64,000 nt of DNA from Rusavskia elegans (GCA_011316305.1 SAUG01000048.1:496001-560000); one strand, 5' to 3'; counted from the stretch's first letter, positions 1-13,969 are shown. A program made the numbers and translations. The notes: generated by a model not told the origin, from the sequence alone.

Positions 1-746
1 CGAAATCAGGTCATGCAACTCCTTGTTGCTGGAAGAGATACGACTGCTGCCACTTTGACATGGTCCTTCATCCTCCTCGAGGCCCATCCCACTGAGTTCA
101 ACCGCCTGCAATCGAACATCATCGAGCACTTTGGCACCGAATCCAATCCAAGCCGCCCGGTGATCTTCGAGAACTTGAAATCTTGCGCATATTTGCAGTG
201 GGTCATTTCTGAAGTTGTCCGATTATATCCTACCGGCCCACTTAATGCGCGAGAAGCCTTTGTCAATACTGTCCTGCCCGTGGGCGGTGGCGTCGATGGC
301 AAGTCTCCAGTAGCTGTCAAAGCAGGTACGACGGTGGCTTACAACACATACTTGTTGCATCGCCGCGAGGAGCTATGGGGCGAGGACTCGTGGGACTTCA
401 AACCTGAACGTTGGGAGGGGAGAAGGGCAGGTTGGGAGTATATCCCCTTCCATGGTGGTCCTCAAACTTGTCTTGGACGTAAGTTGCTTTTTCCAACTCC
501 CGTGAGATGGCAAATGGGTCAGCTAGATGCAACTTTCTGTTGTTAACTTGATCTTTAGAACAGCATGCGATGACGGAGATGGCTTATGTCCTGACTCGAA
601 TGTTGCAACGGTACGATCGAATTTCCAGCTCTACACGCACGACGAATTTCGAGAATGGTATTCGAACCATCCTCGTCCCGAAGCACACCGTTCTCTTTCA
701 ATTCCACTCGCGAAGTGAGAAAGCTCATAGCGAAAATATCGAATGA
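1..746 (+). CDS. Cytochrome P450 C-terminal part, CYP52-like (5' end outside window)
   Basis: Haem-thiolate monooxygenase, probably ER-bound, resembling the CYP52 clan that hydroxylates alkanes and fatty acids. The frame is open from base 1. Exon 1 (1-478) shows the I-helix oxygen-binding motif AGRDTTA near its start, the K-helix ExxR as EVVR, an NAREAF/LPVGGG/DG stretch typical of CYP52-type enzymes, then FKPERW. The haem-binding motif FHGGPQTCLG carries the axial cysteine and is split by an 80-base intron (479-558, gtaagt..ttag). Exon 2 (559-746) continues as GQQHAMTEMAYVLTRMLQRY, a good L-helix, and ends in TGA. What is present looks intact. The stop lies only about 60 bases before the RIP-degraded block. 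The substrate cannot be read from sequence. Confidence 0.9.
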
Positions 747-808
747 TGGGATGTCAGGCCAAAGTTACTATTGCATCAATCCCCTCTGGGGGGCTCCTGT
801 CTGGGGTC

Positions 809-1450
809 ATATTGAGTTTTTATACATATATATATGTTTTATCAACGTTATATACGGCAACGATTGTTATATTTATATATAAAGAAATTTTTACAGCTAA
901 AGATATATTTATCAGATAAAAAAGATTTACAGCGTAGTTAATTACTTCTATATAACTATTTCCTTTTTTATTTGCGATTACGAATCCTCTACTATATAAA
1001 TATAACTTCGTTACTCGTAATCTTTAGTCTAGTTTAAATACTATATATCTAATCTTTCTTCGACGTTATATATAATTATCAGTTTTTAATATTTCCGTTA
1101 TATCTATCTACTATTTTAGAAAGTAATTATCTATATCTATCGCGTCGGCTATATTTATTATATAACCCGTATTCTAACGTTTTATTAAACTATTAAAGTA
1201 TTTTTTAATCTATCTAGTTTTAAAAGGATCGCTAGATAATACGTTAACTACTACGGTTAGAAGCTTTACTCGGTCGATTAAATTAAAAGAAAATAGAAAA
1301 ATCGAATAGTACGTTTTAAAAGTAGTAAAAAAAAAACCTTTATTGAAATTAAAATAGATTATTCTAATTATAATAAAATAGTCGATAACCGCGTAGATAG
1401 ATATAGTTATTATAAATATAGATATTATCGTCTGGTTTAGTTTATAGTTA
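809..1450 (+). repeat. Family-A repeat unit, forward copy, truncated
   Basis: A roughly 640-base copy of a unit also seen at about 5536-6475 and 16380-17389 (forward) and about 1451-2430 (reverse). Shared landmarks are the start ATATTGAGTTTTTATA, a (TA)n run, CAACGTTATAT, and blocks such as CTTTCTTCGACGTT. This copy begins abruptly next to normal P450 flank DNA. Its right part is missing where the inverted-repeat element at 1451 starts, consistent with truncation by that insertion. Confidence 0.7.
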
Positions 1451-2813
1451 TTTATTTAGTTAATTTGTTTTGGTTTTAGTATTCGGTGAACCAGTGATTC
1501 GATAAGCAAATCAAGCGTTAATATACCAGTATTAAATATACGGTAGTAGAATTTATATTTTAATTTAATTAATATAAATATCGATTCTTTTTATTGAATC
1601 TTAATTTAAATTTGCTTAGTAATATAATATATCCTTCTACCGATAATTTAATATAGAAATTTTTATAGATAAATATATTTTATAATTATCGCTTATTCTT
1701 TTTTTACTAGTAATATAAGCCCTATAATACCTTTCGTAAATACTACGATTTACTAAAACTTTTTACGTACGTATATACTTCCGTAATAGTTATACCGCAG
1801 CTAAACTAGACGATAGTATCTTTCTATATTCGTAATAACTATATTTACTTTCGAAGACGTCGACTATTTTATTATAGCTAGAATAATCTATTTTAATTTT
1901 AATAAAAATCTCTTTTTTACTACCTTTAAAACGTACTATCCGACCTCCCTACCGCCTTTTAATCTAATCGACCGGGTAAAGCTTCTAGCTAGCGACCCTA
2001 TAGCTAGCGATCGTTTTAAAGCTACGCGGGTTAAAGAATATTTTAATAGTTTAGCGGAGCGTTTAAATATAGGTTATATAATAAATATAGACGAAGCGAT
2101 AACTATTCGTAATTATTTCGTAGTATAATAGATAGATATAGCGGAAATATTAGAAGCTGATAATTATATATAACGTCGAAGAAAGAATATATAATATTTA
2201 AAATAGACCGAAGACTATAAGTAACGAAGTTATATTTATATAGTAGAGGATTCGTAATCGCGAATAAAAAAGGAAATAATTAAATAGAAGTAATTAACTA
2301 CGCTATAAATCTTGCCTAACGAACTATATACTTTTAGCTATAAAAATTTCTTTAGTAAAATAGAATAATCGTTGCTATATATAACGTTAATAAAATATAT
2401 ATATATATATATAAAAATTTAATATAATTTCAGATAGAAACCTTTCAGAGAAAGGTTTATAGCTATAGCTTTTATAGAAATATATATATATATAAAAACT
2501 TTTCGTAAATTGTAATATTTACGAAAATATAGTACTATAGAATTTATATTATTAGTAAAAAAAAAGAGGAAAAAAGCGATAACTACAAGGTATATTTATC
2601 TATAAAAATTTCTGTATTGAATTAACGGTAGAAAGATATATTATATTACTAAATAAATTTAAATTAAAATTTTATATAATTATTAATTATATTAATTAAA
2701 CCAGAATATAAAATCTACTAATCTATATTTAATATTAGTTTACTAACGTTTAATTTGTTTATCGAACCACTGGTTTACCGAATACTAAAACCAAAATAAA
2801 TTAACTAAATAAA
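1451..2813. mobile_element. Long-terminal-inverted-repeat element of family A
   Basis: The left end TTTATTTAGTTAATTT is repeated in inverse orientation at the right end (AAATTAACTAAATAAA). The inverted arms continue for about 300 bases, including a shared block around ATTCGG(T)AAACCAGTG. The element is a reverse-oriented full family-A unit followed by a forward-oriented right arm, which gives the palindromic layout. Heavily RIP-mutated. The reverse unit carries the same coding-like stretch as the copy at 16.7-16.95 kb. No target-site duplication could be fixed. Superfamily unknown. Confidence 0.65.
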
Positions 2814-3900
2814 CTATTATATCAAAAATAAATTAAACATTTGATACTTTATTTTTTTTTTCACTAATCGACCGCGTGAAAAAAATACTATTACTACAAC
2901 TAAGCAATTCGTTTGTATTTCTATCTTTGATAATTAGAAGATTTTCAATTTCGATATTCGTTTTCGATTGCCATTAAAAATATATTTAACTAAATCGTAA
3001 CGATTTTACTTTCGCGTATATATACCGTAAAAGATTACTTAATAGTATTCTACTTAATAGTATTTTAATAGAAATAAATGTAATAAACGCAAATTTCGAT
3101 AGTAGATTAAATACGTAGTAAAATAAAAACTATAGCAAAGTAGTTTTAATATCGATATAGTATTAATACTAGCAAAAAAATACGAAAAAGAACGTAATAG
3201 AGAAATAACATTTCGTTACGTTAAAGACGTATTGAAATCGCTAAAACGTTAATTTGGATATCGTATAACGCCAACGTCTTTATTACTATAATAAATCCGA
3301 AGTCGAATTCGAACGATTTATATAATATTCATCTGTAAACGTATTTTAAATAAAGTTAAACTATTTGTAGTAGTATAGATAAACAATATATTAGATTAAT
3401 TATCGGATCGAATTTTAAATCCGAATTAAAAAAAATCGATCCGATCCGAATCGATTCCGACTTTTCTAGATACCGAATTAGATCGAATCTAGAAAAAAGA
3501 TTTAATTTAATAAAATTACTAAAATTTCCTTTTTTATATTATAAAATCTACTTTTATTGATTAATAATATAGTAATATATCGATATAATATTTTAATTTT
3601 AATCTACTATTTATAGATATAGATAATTAATAAAATAATTTAAGAATTTTTTTATATTTTTATTACCTTTAATTTCTATTTCTATTTTTTTTATATTTCT
3701 TTTTTTTTCTTTATCTTTATCTTTATTTTTATCTAGTTTTTATTATTTACTTCGATAATATTATTAATATTTTCGTTTTTCTTTTTATAAAAAAATATGT
3801 TTATATAGAATTTCGATAGCTATATTAGCTATATTACTATTATAGCTAAATATTCTAATAAATTTCGACTATTTTTATAGGAATTCTAGTATTCTAGCGA
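2814..3900. other. AT-rich DNA with a possible partial hAT-like end
   Basis: No gene. Near 3392 the sequence TAGATTAATTATCGGATCG resembles the right end of the MITEs read in reverse, followed by the same GATCCGATCCGAATC-rich subterminal DNA. I could not find a matching second end, so it is probably a broken copy. The rest is low-complexity AT-rich sequence with T-rich runs around 3640-3780. Confidence 0.4.
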
Positions 3901-4269
3901 TAGACTGGCCGGTTCGGATCGAGTTTTCGTCGAATCGTCGAATATCCGATCCGATTTTAGTAATCCGATTCGGACTTTACCCGATTATATAATATATTTT
4001 ATATAATAATATTTTATTATTTCAATTTAAATAATATATTTAAATAATATATTTCTTCGATTTAGAATCTTTCTAGCTAGCGTAGTTAATAAATTAGAAT
4101 ATTTTTAATAAATTCGTATTAAAATTATACTAGCTCTATATTTTTATACTAAAGTTTAATGCTAAAATTCAATTTTAACGAATCGGATCGGATTATAATT
4201 TAAAATCTAAAATCCGATCGGATCGAATTAGTCAATTCGAATTCGAAATTCGATCCGACGATCAGTTTA
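3901..4269. mobile_element. hAT-like MITE copy 1 (369 bp)
   Basis: Starts TAGACTGGCCGGTTCGG and ends with the inverse, degraded form CGATCCGACGATCAGTTTA. The flanking octamers TCTAGCGA and TCTAACGG differ only by two transitions, as expected for a RIP-mutated 8 bp target duplication. The interior shares CTTTCTAGCTAGCGTAGTTAA with the 13.97 kb copy. No coding capacity. Confidence 0.6.
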
Positions 4270-4529
4270 TCTAACGGTTTCAAATTTCTTAAAATTACTA
4301 TAAAAGATTATTTATTATTAGATAAAATTAATTATTAAAACTATATATTAAATTGATATTATTTTATTAATATTTTTAGTAGCTATAGTAGTTTTAAAAA
4401 GATATTAGAAATAAAAAAACTTATAAATTAAATAGTTTTATTTATATTTAGTATATTAATTTATATATTATTTCATTTCGTTTATCTTTTATATAATCGA
4501 TAAATATTATTTTTATTACTTTTCTTTAA

Positions 4530-6475
4530 TTTATTTAATTAATTTATTTTGGTTTCAATATTCGGTAAACCAACAGTTCGATAAGTAAATTAAATATTAA
4601 TATACTAATATTAAATTTACAATAAAAGAATTTAAAATCTAGTTTGATTAACGTAAATAGTAATTTTATAGAATTTTAATTTAAATTTATTAAATAATAT
4701 AACGTAAAAGATTTTATAGATAAATATACTTTATAGTTATCGCTTTTTCTTTATTTACTAGTAATATAAACTCTATAATACTATACTTAGTCAATTACTT
4801 CTATTTAATTATTTCTTTTTTTATTCGGGATTATAAATTTTCTACTATCTAGTCTTTCTTCGACGTTATAAATAATTAGAAATATCTAATATTTCTGCTA
4901 TATCTATTTATTTAATACGAAGTAATTATAAATAGTTCTCGCTTCGGCTATATTTATTAAATAATCCGTATCTAAACGTTCTATTAAATTATTAAAATAC
5001 TTATTAGCCCGTATAACTTTAAAAAGGTAACTAGCTACTATAGTTAGAAATTTTACCCGGTCGATTAAATCAAAAGATAGTAGAAAGATCGGATAGTACG
5101 TTTTAAAAACGGTAAAAGAAAGATTTTTATCGAATTTAAAATAGATTACTCTAGCTATAACGAAGTAGTCGATATCCGCGAGGATAGATATAGTTATTAT
5201 AGATATAAAAAAATACTATCGTCTAGTTCAACTATAGTACAGCTATTACGAAAATATATACGTACGTAAATAATTTTAGTAAATCGTAGTATTTATAAAA
5301 GCTGTAAATCTTGCCTGACGAACTTTAACTATAAAAATTTCTTTATACGTAAAATATAGTAATCGTTGCCGAATATAACGTTGATAAAATATATATATAT
5401 ATATAAAAACTCAATATAATTCCAAATAGAAATCTTTTAGAAAAAACTTTTTTTTAATAAATTTTGTTACGGAATTTAGTTTCGTAATATAATATTAAAT
5501 ATAAATTAGTATTTATTTTAATCTATCTCTTTAAAAAGTTTTTATTTGAAATTATATTGAGTTTTTATATATATATATATATATATATTTCATTAACGTT
5601 ATATTCGGCAACAATTATTGTATTTTACGTATAAAGAAATTTTCACAGCCAAAAGTATATTCGTCAGACAAGATTTATAGCGCAGTCAATTACTTCTATT
5701 TAACTATTTCTTTCTTTATTCGATTACGAATCTTCTACTATATTTAAATACTTTATATTTCGTTTTCGACGTTATAAATAATCAGGAATATCTAATATTT
5801 CCGCTATATCTATCTACTATACTACGAAGTAATTATCTATATTCGTCGTATCGGCCGTATTTATTATATAATTTATACTCCGCCAAGCTATTAAAGTACT
5901 ATTTAATCTATCTAGTTTTAAAAAGATCGCTAGATAGTATACTAGCTACTACGGCTAGAAGCTTTACCCGGTCGATTAGATTAAAAGAGGATAGAGAGAT
6001 CGGATAGCGCGTTTTAAAGGCGGTAAAAAAGAAATTTAGGTTAAAGTCGAAATAGATTACTCTAGCTATAATAAAGTAGTCGACGATCGCGTAGATAGAT
6101 ATAGTTATTACGGATATACTACCGTCTAATTTAGTTTATAGCTATAGCTATTACAGGAATATATACGTACGTAAAAGCTTTTAGTAAATTATAATATTTG
6201 CGAAGGGCTTATATTACTGGTAAAAAAAGAAGAAACGATAACTACGAAGTATATTTATCTATAAAAATTTCTACGTTAAATTATCGGTAGAAGAATACGT
6301 TACATTACTAAATAAATTTAAATTAAAATTCTATAGAAAAAACCGTTATTTATATTAATTAAACTAGGATATAAATTCTACTACCGTATATTTAATACTG
6401 GTCTACCAACGTTTAATTTGCTTACCGAACCACTGGTTTATCGGGTACCAAAATCAAAATAAATAACTAAATAAA
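4530..6475. mobile_element. Family-A composite element with terminal inverted repeats
   Basis: Both ends carry the same TTTATTTAATTAATTT-like terminus and the ATTCGGTAAACCA block in opposite orientation, about 1.95 kb apart. Inside are a partial forward unit (about 4790-5250), a short inverted end segment (about 5255-5435) and a full forward unit (about 5536-6475). This looks like nested or rearranged insertion. All copies are AT-rich and stop-riddled. No intact gene and no clear target duplication. Confidence 0.6.
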
Positions 6476-6640
6476 TTATAATCTATACTATTTAATTTTA
6501 TTACTATAAAATTTTCCATTAATTTTATAATTCGTTTTCTCGTTTCTAGCGTTTTATTTTAAAAGAATTTTTATATTTATATCTATAGTTTTTTCTATAT
6601 CTTTTTCTTTTAGTTTCTAGAAACGTTTATATAACGTCTT

Positions 6641-7037
6641 TGTATATCAAAAGGCGTTACGTTCGAGCCTAGCTATAGCTGTAGACGTAGTCCGAACTAC
6701 TAAATAGTAAGGGAGTTTTAGCGTAGATTATAATAACTAATTCTATATAGCCGCAGAAATACGGTTATAATATTATAAAGTATTTTCGTTATAAAGTAAT
6801 TAAAAAAAGAATAGTAGAGACGTATTTAATAATTATATTAATAACTAATAAAAGAAACTATCTATAGGAATAATAAACGATATATATAGTAAAAATAGCT
6901 ATAAAGACCGATAGGTAGCTATCTACTAAAAGTCCTATCGGGAAGACGGCTATAGCGGCTATAGATAGCTATAGATAATTAGGCTTATTTACCTAATTAA
7001 TCTTCTAAAGAACTTCTATAGAATCGTAGATATAATA
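6641..7037. repeat. Left LTR (397 bp)
   Basis: Direct copy of 9572-9968. Shared blocks include CCTAGCTATAGCTGTAGACG, ATAACTAATTCTATATAGCC and CTACTAAAAGTCCTATCGG. Differences between copies appear to be mostly C/T or G/A. Confidence 0.8.
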
Positions 7038-9571
7038 CGGCCTTTCCTATATCGCTTTTTATCTAGCGTAAAATCTATCTACGGGGTATAAAAAAGGTCT
7101 TTTTCTTTCTTTTTTTTCTTTTTTTTATTAAAACCTTTATTATATATTTTCGAAAGGAAAATCGACTAAAATTATTTCGTTATATTTAGTTAAAAGGAAT
7201 TATAATACCTTTTCTTTATTTTTTATATATCTATAATCTTTTAAAAGAATATAAATTTAAGGTTAGTAGTAATATTTATAGTAAATATATTCGGGTTTAG
7301 AAATCCTATAATCTTTTAGTATCTAATACTATCTATATATTATATTCTTTTATTTCTTTATTCCTACTATCCTATATAGGGAAACGTTTTGATAATAAAA
7401 AAAATAAACTTCGTTCTAATATTATAGGTATTTTTAATAAATATTCCGAGGTTTACTATTATATTAAATCCTTTTTTAATTTCGAAAAGGAAATTCGTAA
7501 TAAGCGCCTAGCCTAAAAGTCGGATTTCCGCCGACTTTTTAGTAAATAAAAGTATTTTATTACTTATTTATATACTTTAGATAAATATAAAAGTAATTTT
7601 ATTATTTAAAAATACCGTAAACTTTTTTATTTTAATAAGTTTAATAATCCGGTTATATTCTATTCTTCTATTAATTTTATACTAGCCGCGTAAAAAGCGT
7701 CTATTAAATTAATACCTATATTTAGTTTAGATAATCTAGATCGGTTTTTAAAAGAATTTAATTTTTTTTAGCCCCTAGAGACTACGGGTTTATAAAAAAG
7801 GTCTAATTAAAGGTTTTTTTTCTATTATCTTCGGCGTCCGAGTTATATATCTATATTATAAGTTACTTTAGATTCTTCCGATAGTCTAGCTAAATCTTAT
7901 TCTTTAGCTACTATCTTATTCTATAACGATAAAGATAAGTACTAGTCGAAATTATTATTTTTCGGTTAAATATTTAATATTAGATCCGATATTATTTTAT
8001 TGTAATCTATTTAATTTAGTTTATAATATTCGATTTTATCTATAGCTTTAACTATACTATAGTATAGCTTTCTAATATAGTTTATCTAAAGCTATTAGAT
8101 TATTTTTCTATTTTTATTATATTTTTAGATAAGTTATTAAAGGAAGTAATAGTATTTTTTTAAATCTTTATTTCCTAAATTTTTTCGCCTTCTTTAAATT
8201 TCTAGTTTAAGTCTTTAATCTTTTCGTAGTTTATTATTAGAACGATATCTATTTTTTTATATAAGAGGTTTTTATAGGCTAGAAGATATATTATTTATAG
8301 TTCTATTTATTTATTAATAGTACTTCTTCTTATTAGTTTTTCTAAAATTAATTCTTTCTATTTATTTTTTAAAATAATATAATTTCTTTAACTTTTAATT
8401 ATAATAAAGCTTATTATTCTAATTAATCTATACTTTATTTTAACTTCGATATTAAAGATTCTATTATTTTTTATTATTTATTTATAGAGATATCCCTTAA
8501 TTTTATTATAGAATCCCTTTATAATTTTATTATCTTCTTTTCTATTTATAAGAGCTATTATTTATTAACCTCCGATTTTAATTTTAAGCGCTACTATAGA
8601 GGGTTTTTTAGTTTTATATAGTTTAAAATCGAATATTAGCTTCGTTTTCTATACTTTTCTTAGTTTTTTAGGATATTATCCTATCCCCTATTTATCCGAT
8701 AGGTAGATAGGGTAAATATTATTATAATAGGCTAACTAGCTTTTCGCTACGTATTTAATAGGTAATTTTTTTATTATTTTAAAAAAGTATTTAATTACTT
8801 TAGTTATTTCTTTAGTTAGATAATTTTTTTAAAAATATTTCGTTTTTCTATATAAATAATAAACTTTAGTTCGCGATCTTTTAGTCTCGATAGTATCGAG
8901 TTCTATTAAATCTTTTCTAGACTTTCTTTTAATAGGTTCTATTTTACTAAACGCCTATTTATCTAAGTATATTTTATATTACCTAATATCGATTTTTATT
9001 TTAAATTCGATAAAATCTACTAATAAATCTAGTTCTTCGATTACTACTATAGTTTCCTTAACTTTTATCTAAAGTCCTTTATAGAAATAGACTTTTAAAA
9101 CTAAATCTTTCTAGTCTATTTTATAAGCTAATATTCTAAATTAAATAGTATAGATAACTACCGACTTCTACTATTTTAGAATTATTAGTTTCTTATTTAT
9201 TACCCTATCTTTATTATTATTTCCGAAAGCTTCTTTTATAGCTATAATAAGATTACCGAAGATATAGAAAATCTATACTATTTTATTTTCTCTTTATTTT
9301 TCCGGGTTATCGAGGTAATTTTCTATTTAGGACTATATTTAATTAAGGATAACCTTTCCTAGATATAATATTATAAATAGGACTTTAATTATTTTATTCG
9401 GAAACTAGTTTATATATAATATAAAGTTGATATTTATTTAAATAATCTATAGTTTTAAGGGTCTTTTATCTTTTTTATAGATATTTAATATTAATATTCT
9501 AATAGTATCGCTTTAATCTATAGATCGGGATAATAAGACTAATATAGTAAATTATTAAAATATAACGTTTT

Positions 9572-9968
9572 TATATATTAAAAGATATTATATTTAAGTC
9601 TAGCTATAGCTATAGATATAGTCCGAGCTATTAAATATTAAAGGAATCCTATTATAAATTATTATAACTAATTCTATATAGCCGCAGAAGTACGGTTATA
9701 ATATTATAAGATATCTTTATTATAAGGTAATTAAAAAGAGAATAGTAGAAACGTATTTAATAATTATATTAATAACTAACGAGAGAAACTATCTATAGAA
9801 ATAATAAATAATATATATAGCAAGAATAGCCGTAAAAACCGATAGATAGCTATCTACTAAAAGTCCTATCGGAAGGGCGGCTATAGCGGCTATAGGCAGC
9901 TATAGATAATTAGACTCGTTTATCTGACTAATCTTCCAGGAAACCTCTATAGAATCGTAGACGTAACA
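9572..9968. repeat. Right LTR (397 bp)
   Basis: Direct copy of 6641-7037 with the same length. It keeps some cytosines lost in the left copy (ends TAACA) but has lost others (starts TATATATTAAAAG), so both were RIP-mutated independently. Confidence 0.8.
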
Positions 9969-12900
9969 GTTTATATATAGTAATAAAATCTATTTTTTAC
10001 TACAATTACGATTTATAACCGATTAAGATTTTATAGATAGTAATTTTAATTTATATATAGCAGGATACTAGATAGTAATATAGATAATAAAAAGAATAAT
10101 ATAATTATTACCAGAGAAAATCTATATAAAATAGTAGCTAAAAGTATATAAAGATATATAATAGAATACGCTAGAAATTTACAAAAATATATAGATTTCT
10201 TTACTTTAGCCGAAGTTTAACCGACGAATATATTAATTAATTAAATTCTACCTTTGATTTTTCTTTTATTATTAACTAATTATTATTATAAATTTCTAAT
10301 ATTATATATACTTTATTTATATAATTTATTATTTTATTTATTATATTATATAAATTTAATTAAAGTATATATTAATCAGATTAGTACTATAATAAAATAA
10401 TATTATAAACTATTAAATAGCGTTAAAAGATATTCTAGTATATAAAAATATTTTAAAACCGATTTATAAAAATCTAGAAAAGATTAAAAATAATAGAATT
10501 AGATAAAAGAAAAAAAACCCGTTAATATAATAATAAAAATAAAATTTAAAAATAATATCTTCTAAAAAATCTAGTTAATAATATATCGATAGAAATATAA
10601 ATAAAAAACTAGTACTATAATCTTCCGAAATCTTTATCGCTACTAAAAAGACTTCGATAATTTAATTCTAAAAATACTATTTACAAGATTATACTATAAA
10701 ATCTTCGAAAATATTACTATAAAATAGTTAATTCGGCTAGATTTAATAGAATATAGAATATTATATTAATAGTTTTATAAAAGTCTAGAAAAATATATAT
10801 TAATAATTATATCAAAAAAAATATTATTTTATTATATTATAATTTATATACGACTTTATTTATTTCATTTAAATATTAATCTAATAGTAATTTACGTTAA
10901 ATAAATTATAATTTTAATTAAAGATTTAGAAATATAGTTTAAAAATAATAAACAAGTTAATAACCGAATTTTATATAGTTAAAAAATCTAGAAAAAAAAT
11001 CTATAGTCTAGAAATTTTTTAGAAAAAGATAAAGTAGATTACTGTCGTTATATTAGCTAGTATATAATAAAATATATTATCGCTTTATATTATCTAAATT
11101 ATTTATATTAATTTTAAAAAATAATATATCTAAAATAATATTTATTTATAAAAATTCAAGTATTCGACTATCTAATATAATTATAAATCGAATCGAATTA
11201 GATTTTTATTAATTTCTATTTTATAATCCGATCCGATTTACCATCAGCAAATATACAATTCGCTTATAGTATTTTAAAATAAAAAAAGCGTTCAGAGTCG
11301 ATTAAGCCAGTTTAAACCGATTTAAATAGAATTATCTTGTTTAGTAAACAGAAAAGTTAAGATATATTCTAAAAATATCTATTTTATCTATATTTAGAAT
11401 TCTAAAATTAAATTTTTTAAAATTTAGTATCCGTTAGTTCCCGTTTAATAACGGGAAGCCTCTAGTTTTAAAACTAGTAACGCTAGCGTTCTATAAATGA
11501 AATTTTTAAAATCTAGATTAAAAGTTTACTAGTATAAATATATTATAGAATACTAGTAGCTCTACTAGATAGAAAGACTTAGAATTTTTAAAAGATTTTT
11601 TTTAAAGATTTTAAAACTCGCTTAAAGCGTTCAGAGCGTTTATAAACTAAAATCTTGTTTATAAACAAGCTTTCTGCTCGTAAACGCTTTTATAACGCGC
11701 TAGGCAGAATATAGGATCAGATCCGTTTACCAGTTCAGACCTATTCAATTAACTTTGAACGAGATCGACACTTTTGATAATGACGGTTCTAATATTAGAA
11801 ACTAATCTAAACCGTTTAGTAGATCGAATCGAGCTAATTTACTAAAATTCGGATCGAATTTTCGAAATATTAACGGGAATCCGTATTAAAATAGCTAGTC
11901 TACTATATATATAGTTTGAAAAAACGAAATCGAAAATCGATTCTAGTAGAAATACGGCGTTAAAACGACGCTGACTGAAAGATTATAAAAATTTGAATTA
12001 ACGTAACGAAAAAGTTAACGATAATTTTATCGTTACGGTAATCGATTTATTTATACTTTTAAATCGTTACAGCGACTTTTACGTAACGATTGTTTTTATA
12101 ATATATAGATTGTATATATCTGTTAATAAAACCACGTAGACGAATAGTTAGATAACGGATATCAATATTAATAGAATTGATTTTAAATCGATATTAGAAC
12201 TATATATTATAGATTTCCGCGTATTATTAAAAAAAATAACTCTAAAATAGATTAGCCAGAAATCTTTTTATTCAAACAAACAGATATCTAATATACGCGG
12301 CTAGATTTGAATAAAATATATCTTTTTAACGTCGTAGACGTCAGAACTTTCTCTGAAATAAAACTAATTTAATATAAATTCCGGATTTAATTCCGTTTTC
12401 AACCGTTTTTTCCGTTCGAAACCTCTTCGATTATCTCTATATATATATCTAGTTTGAATACTTCCGGCGATGTAAATAAATAGAATTTTATATATTCAAT
12501 TCAGCCTTTATTCGAACGTATAAAATTGATTCAAACAGATCGCGCGAAAGTAATTACGATTATCGAAAGCATCGAACTAGTATTTACATCTCGAAACGAG
12601 TTGAATCGGATCGAATTCTAGAATTTCTAATTCGATCCGAACCGTATTAAAATATCTCCGGATTAGATTATAAACGAATTAAAATATAAACAGATTTTCG
12701 CGGGTTTATTTCGTTTAAAACACTGATTAATTATTTATCGTACTAGTATATACATTATATTAGTATATATCGACATTTCTAGTATTTTAGTATAAATAAA
12801 ATTTAAAAATTATAATTAGATTAATCTAACGCCTGTATTAAATTAATAGAAATTGATTTTAAAAACTACTATTTTTTGTTAATCTCGATCCGAATATAAC

Positions 12901-13969
12901 CCGTTTTAATTCGGATCGGATCGATATTTATATAATCCGATCCGAACTCGATTTAAATCCGTTCGAATCGAATTCGAATTAGAAATTTCAATATCCCGTT
13001 TCGAGTTCTATTAGTATTAACTCTATCTATAATAATATTCTATTCAATTATATTAATATACGAAAACGAACAACGAAATTGAAATATTAATCGAAAGACT
13101 TAGAATAAATATTCAAAAATGATTAAATTAAATTAGAATTTATTAATAATATATTTAAATTAATTAAAGAATTTTATTTTATATATTTTGCATTTTTTTA
13201 AAGCTTTTTAAAACTAATAATCAAAAAAACTTTTATAGTTCTATAGTATACAAATATTTTATATTTCGTTTATATATTCTTTTTTAATTATAGATTATTT
13301 AATTTATATTTTTTCAATTCTTTGATATATTTAGAAAATATTATTATATAATAAATACCAATCGATTATTCAATTAACGTAACGAGATATTGATATAAAA
13401 ATTTACTTCGATATTATCTATTACTTTTCGCTAGATTGAATAATATTAATATTATTACTTATAAATAAATATATATTTCGACAATAAATATAGAATAAAT
13501 TGAAATATATAGAGAAGTTTTAGTTTTAATTTTATATAATAACTATAACGTCTTTTACTATTACTAAAATCTTATTTCGTTTGATTTATTTCGAAAAGCT
13601 TTTTACGATCGCTAATAATATTAATAATATTATCAACGTTTTTAAAACGCGTTATTCCATTTTTTTTACACTTTTTTTGAAAAAAGACTATTAATAAAAT
13701 ATAATAATTAGCGGTTGTAGCTATTATATAATAGAAAAAAGCGTTAAAACATTTTTTGAAATTGAAAAAACCGTCGACTATTTTAAAAAACTAGCTATAT
13801 AAGTAAGTTTCGGCTATATATTAAAGGAGTAAAACTTAATAATAGCAAACTACTATTTTGTAGCGTATAGTGAAAATTTACGTCAGAACGGGTTTTTCAA
13901 ACGTCGATATACGTCGGAACGAACTTTTTAAACGAAAAAATAAAATTTTTTAACGATTTCGATTCTAAT
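9969..13969. other. AT-rich DNA without recognisable genes
   Basis: Four kilobases with no usable reading frame on either strand. The part from about 11.2 kb onward keeps scattered CA and TG, so it is either less RIP-mutated or not repetitive. A short palindromic stretch, CTTGTTTATAAACAAG, lies near 11653. I see no RNA gene. Confidence 0.6.

Larger units (their letters stand above)
6641..9968. mobile_element. LTR retrotransposon, short and RIP-degraded (3.3 kb)
   Basis: Two direct repeats of equal length (397 bp) flank a 2.5 kb interior. The repeat begins TGTATATCAAAAGG in the left copy and TATATATTAAAAG in the right. It ends TAATA in the left and TAACA in the right, so the ancestral ends were TG..CA and the differences are transitions. 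The 2.5 kb interior is short for a complete gag-pol and has no readable frame, which suggests a non-autonomous or internally deleted element. Flanking pentamers (GTCTT, GTTTA) are not a convincing target duplication. Copia or Gypsy origin cannot be decided. Confidence 0.8.

Noticed and set aside
6636..9973. Five-base target duplication around the LTR element (GTCTT and GTTTA)
   Set aside because: One mismatch is a transversion and the match is weak, so it is not claimed.
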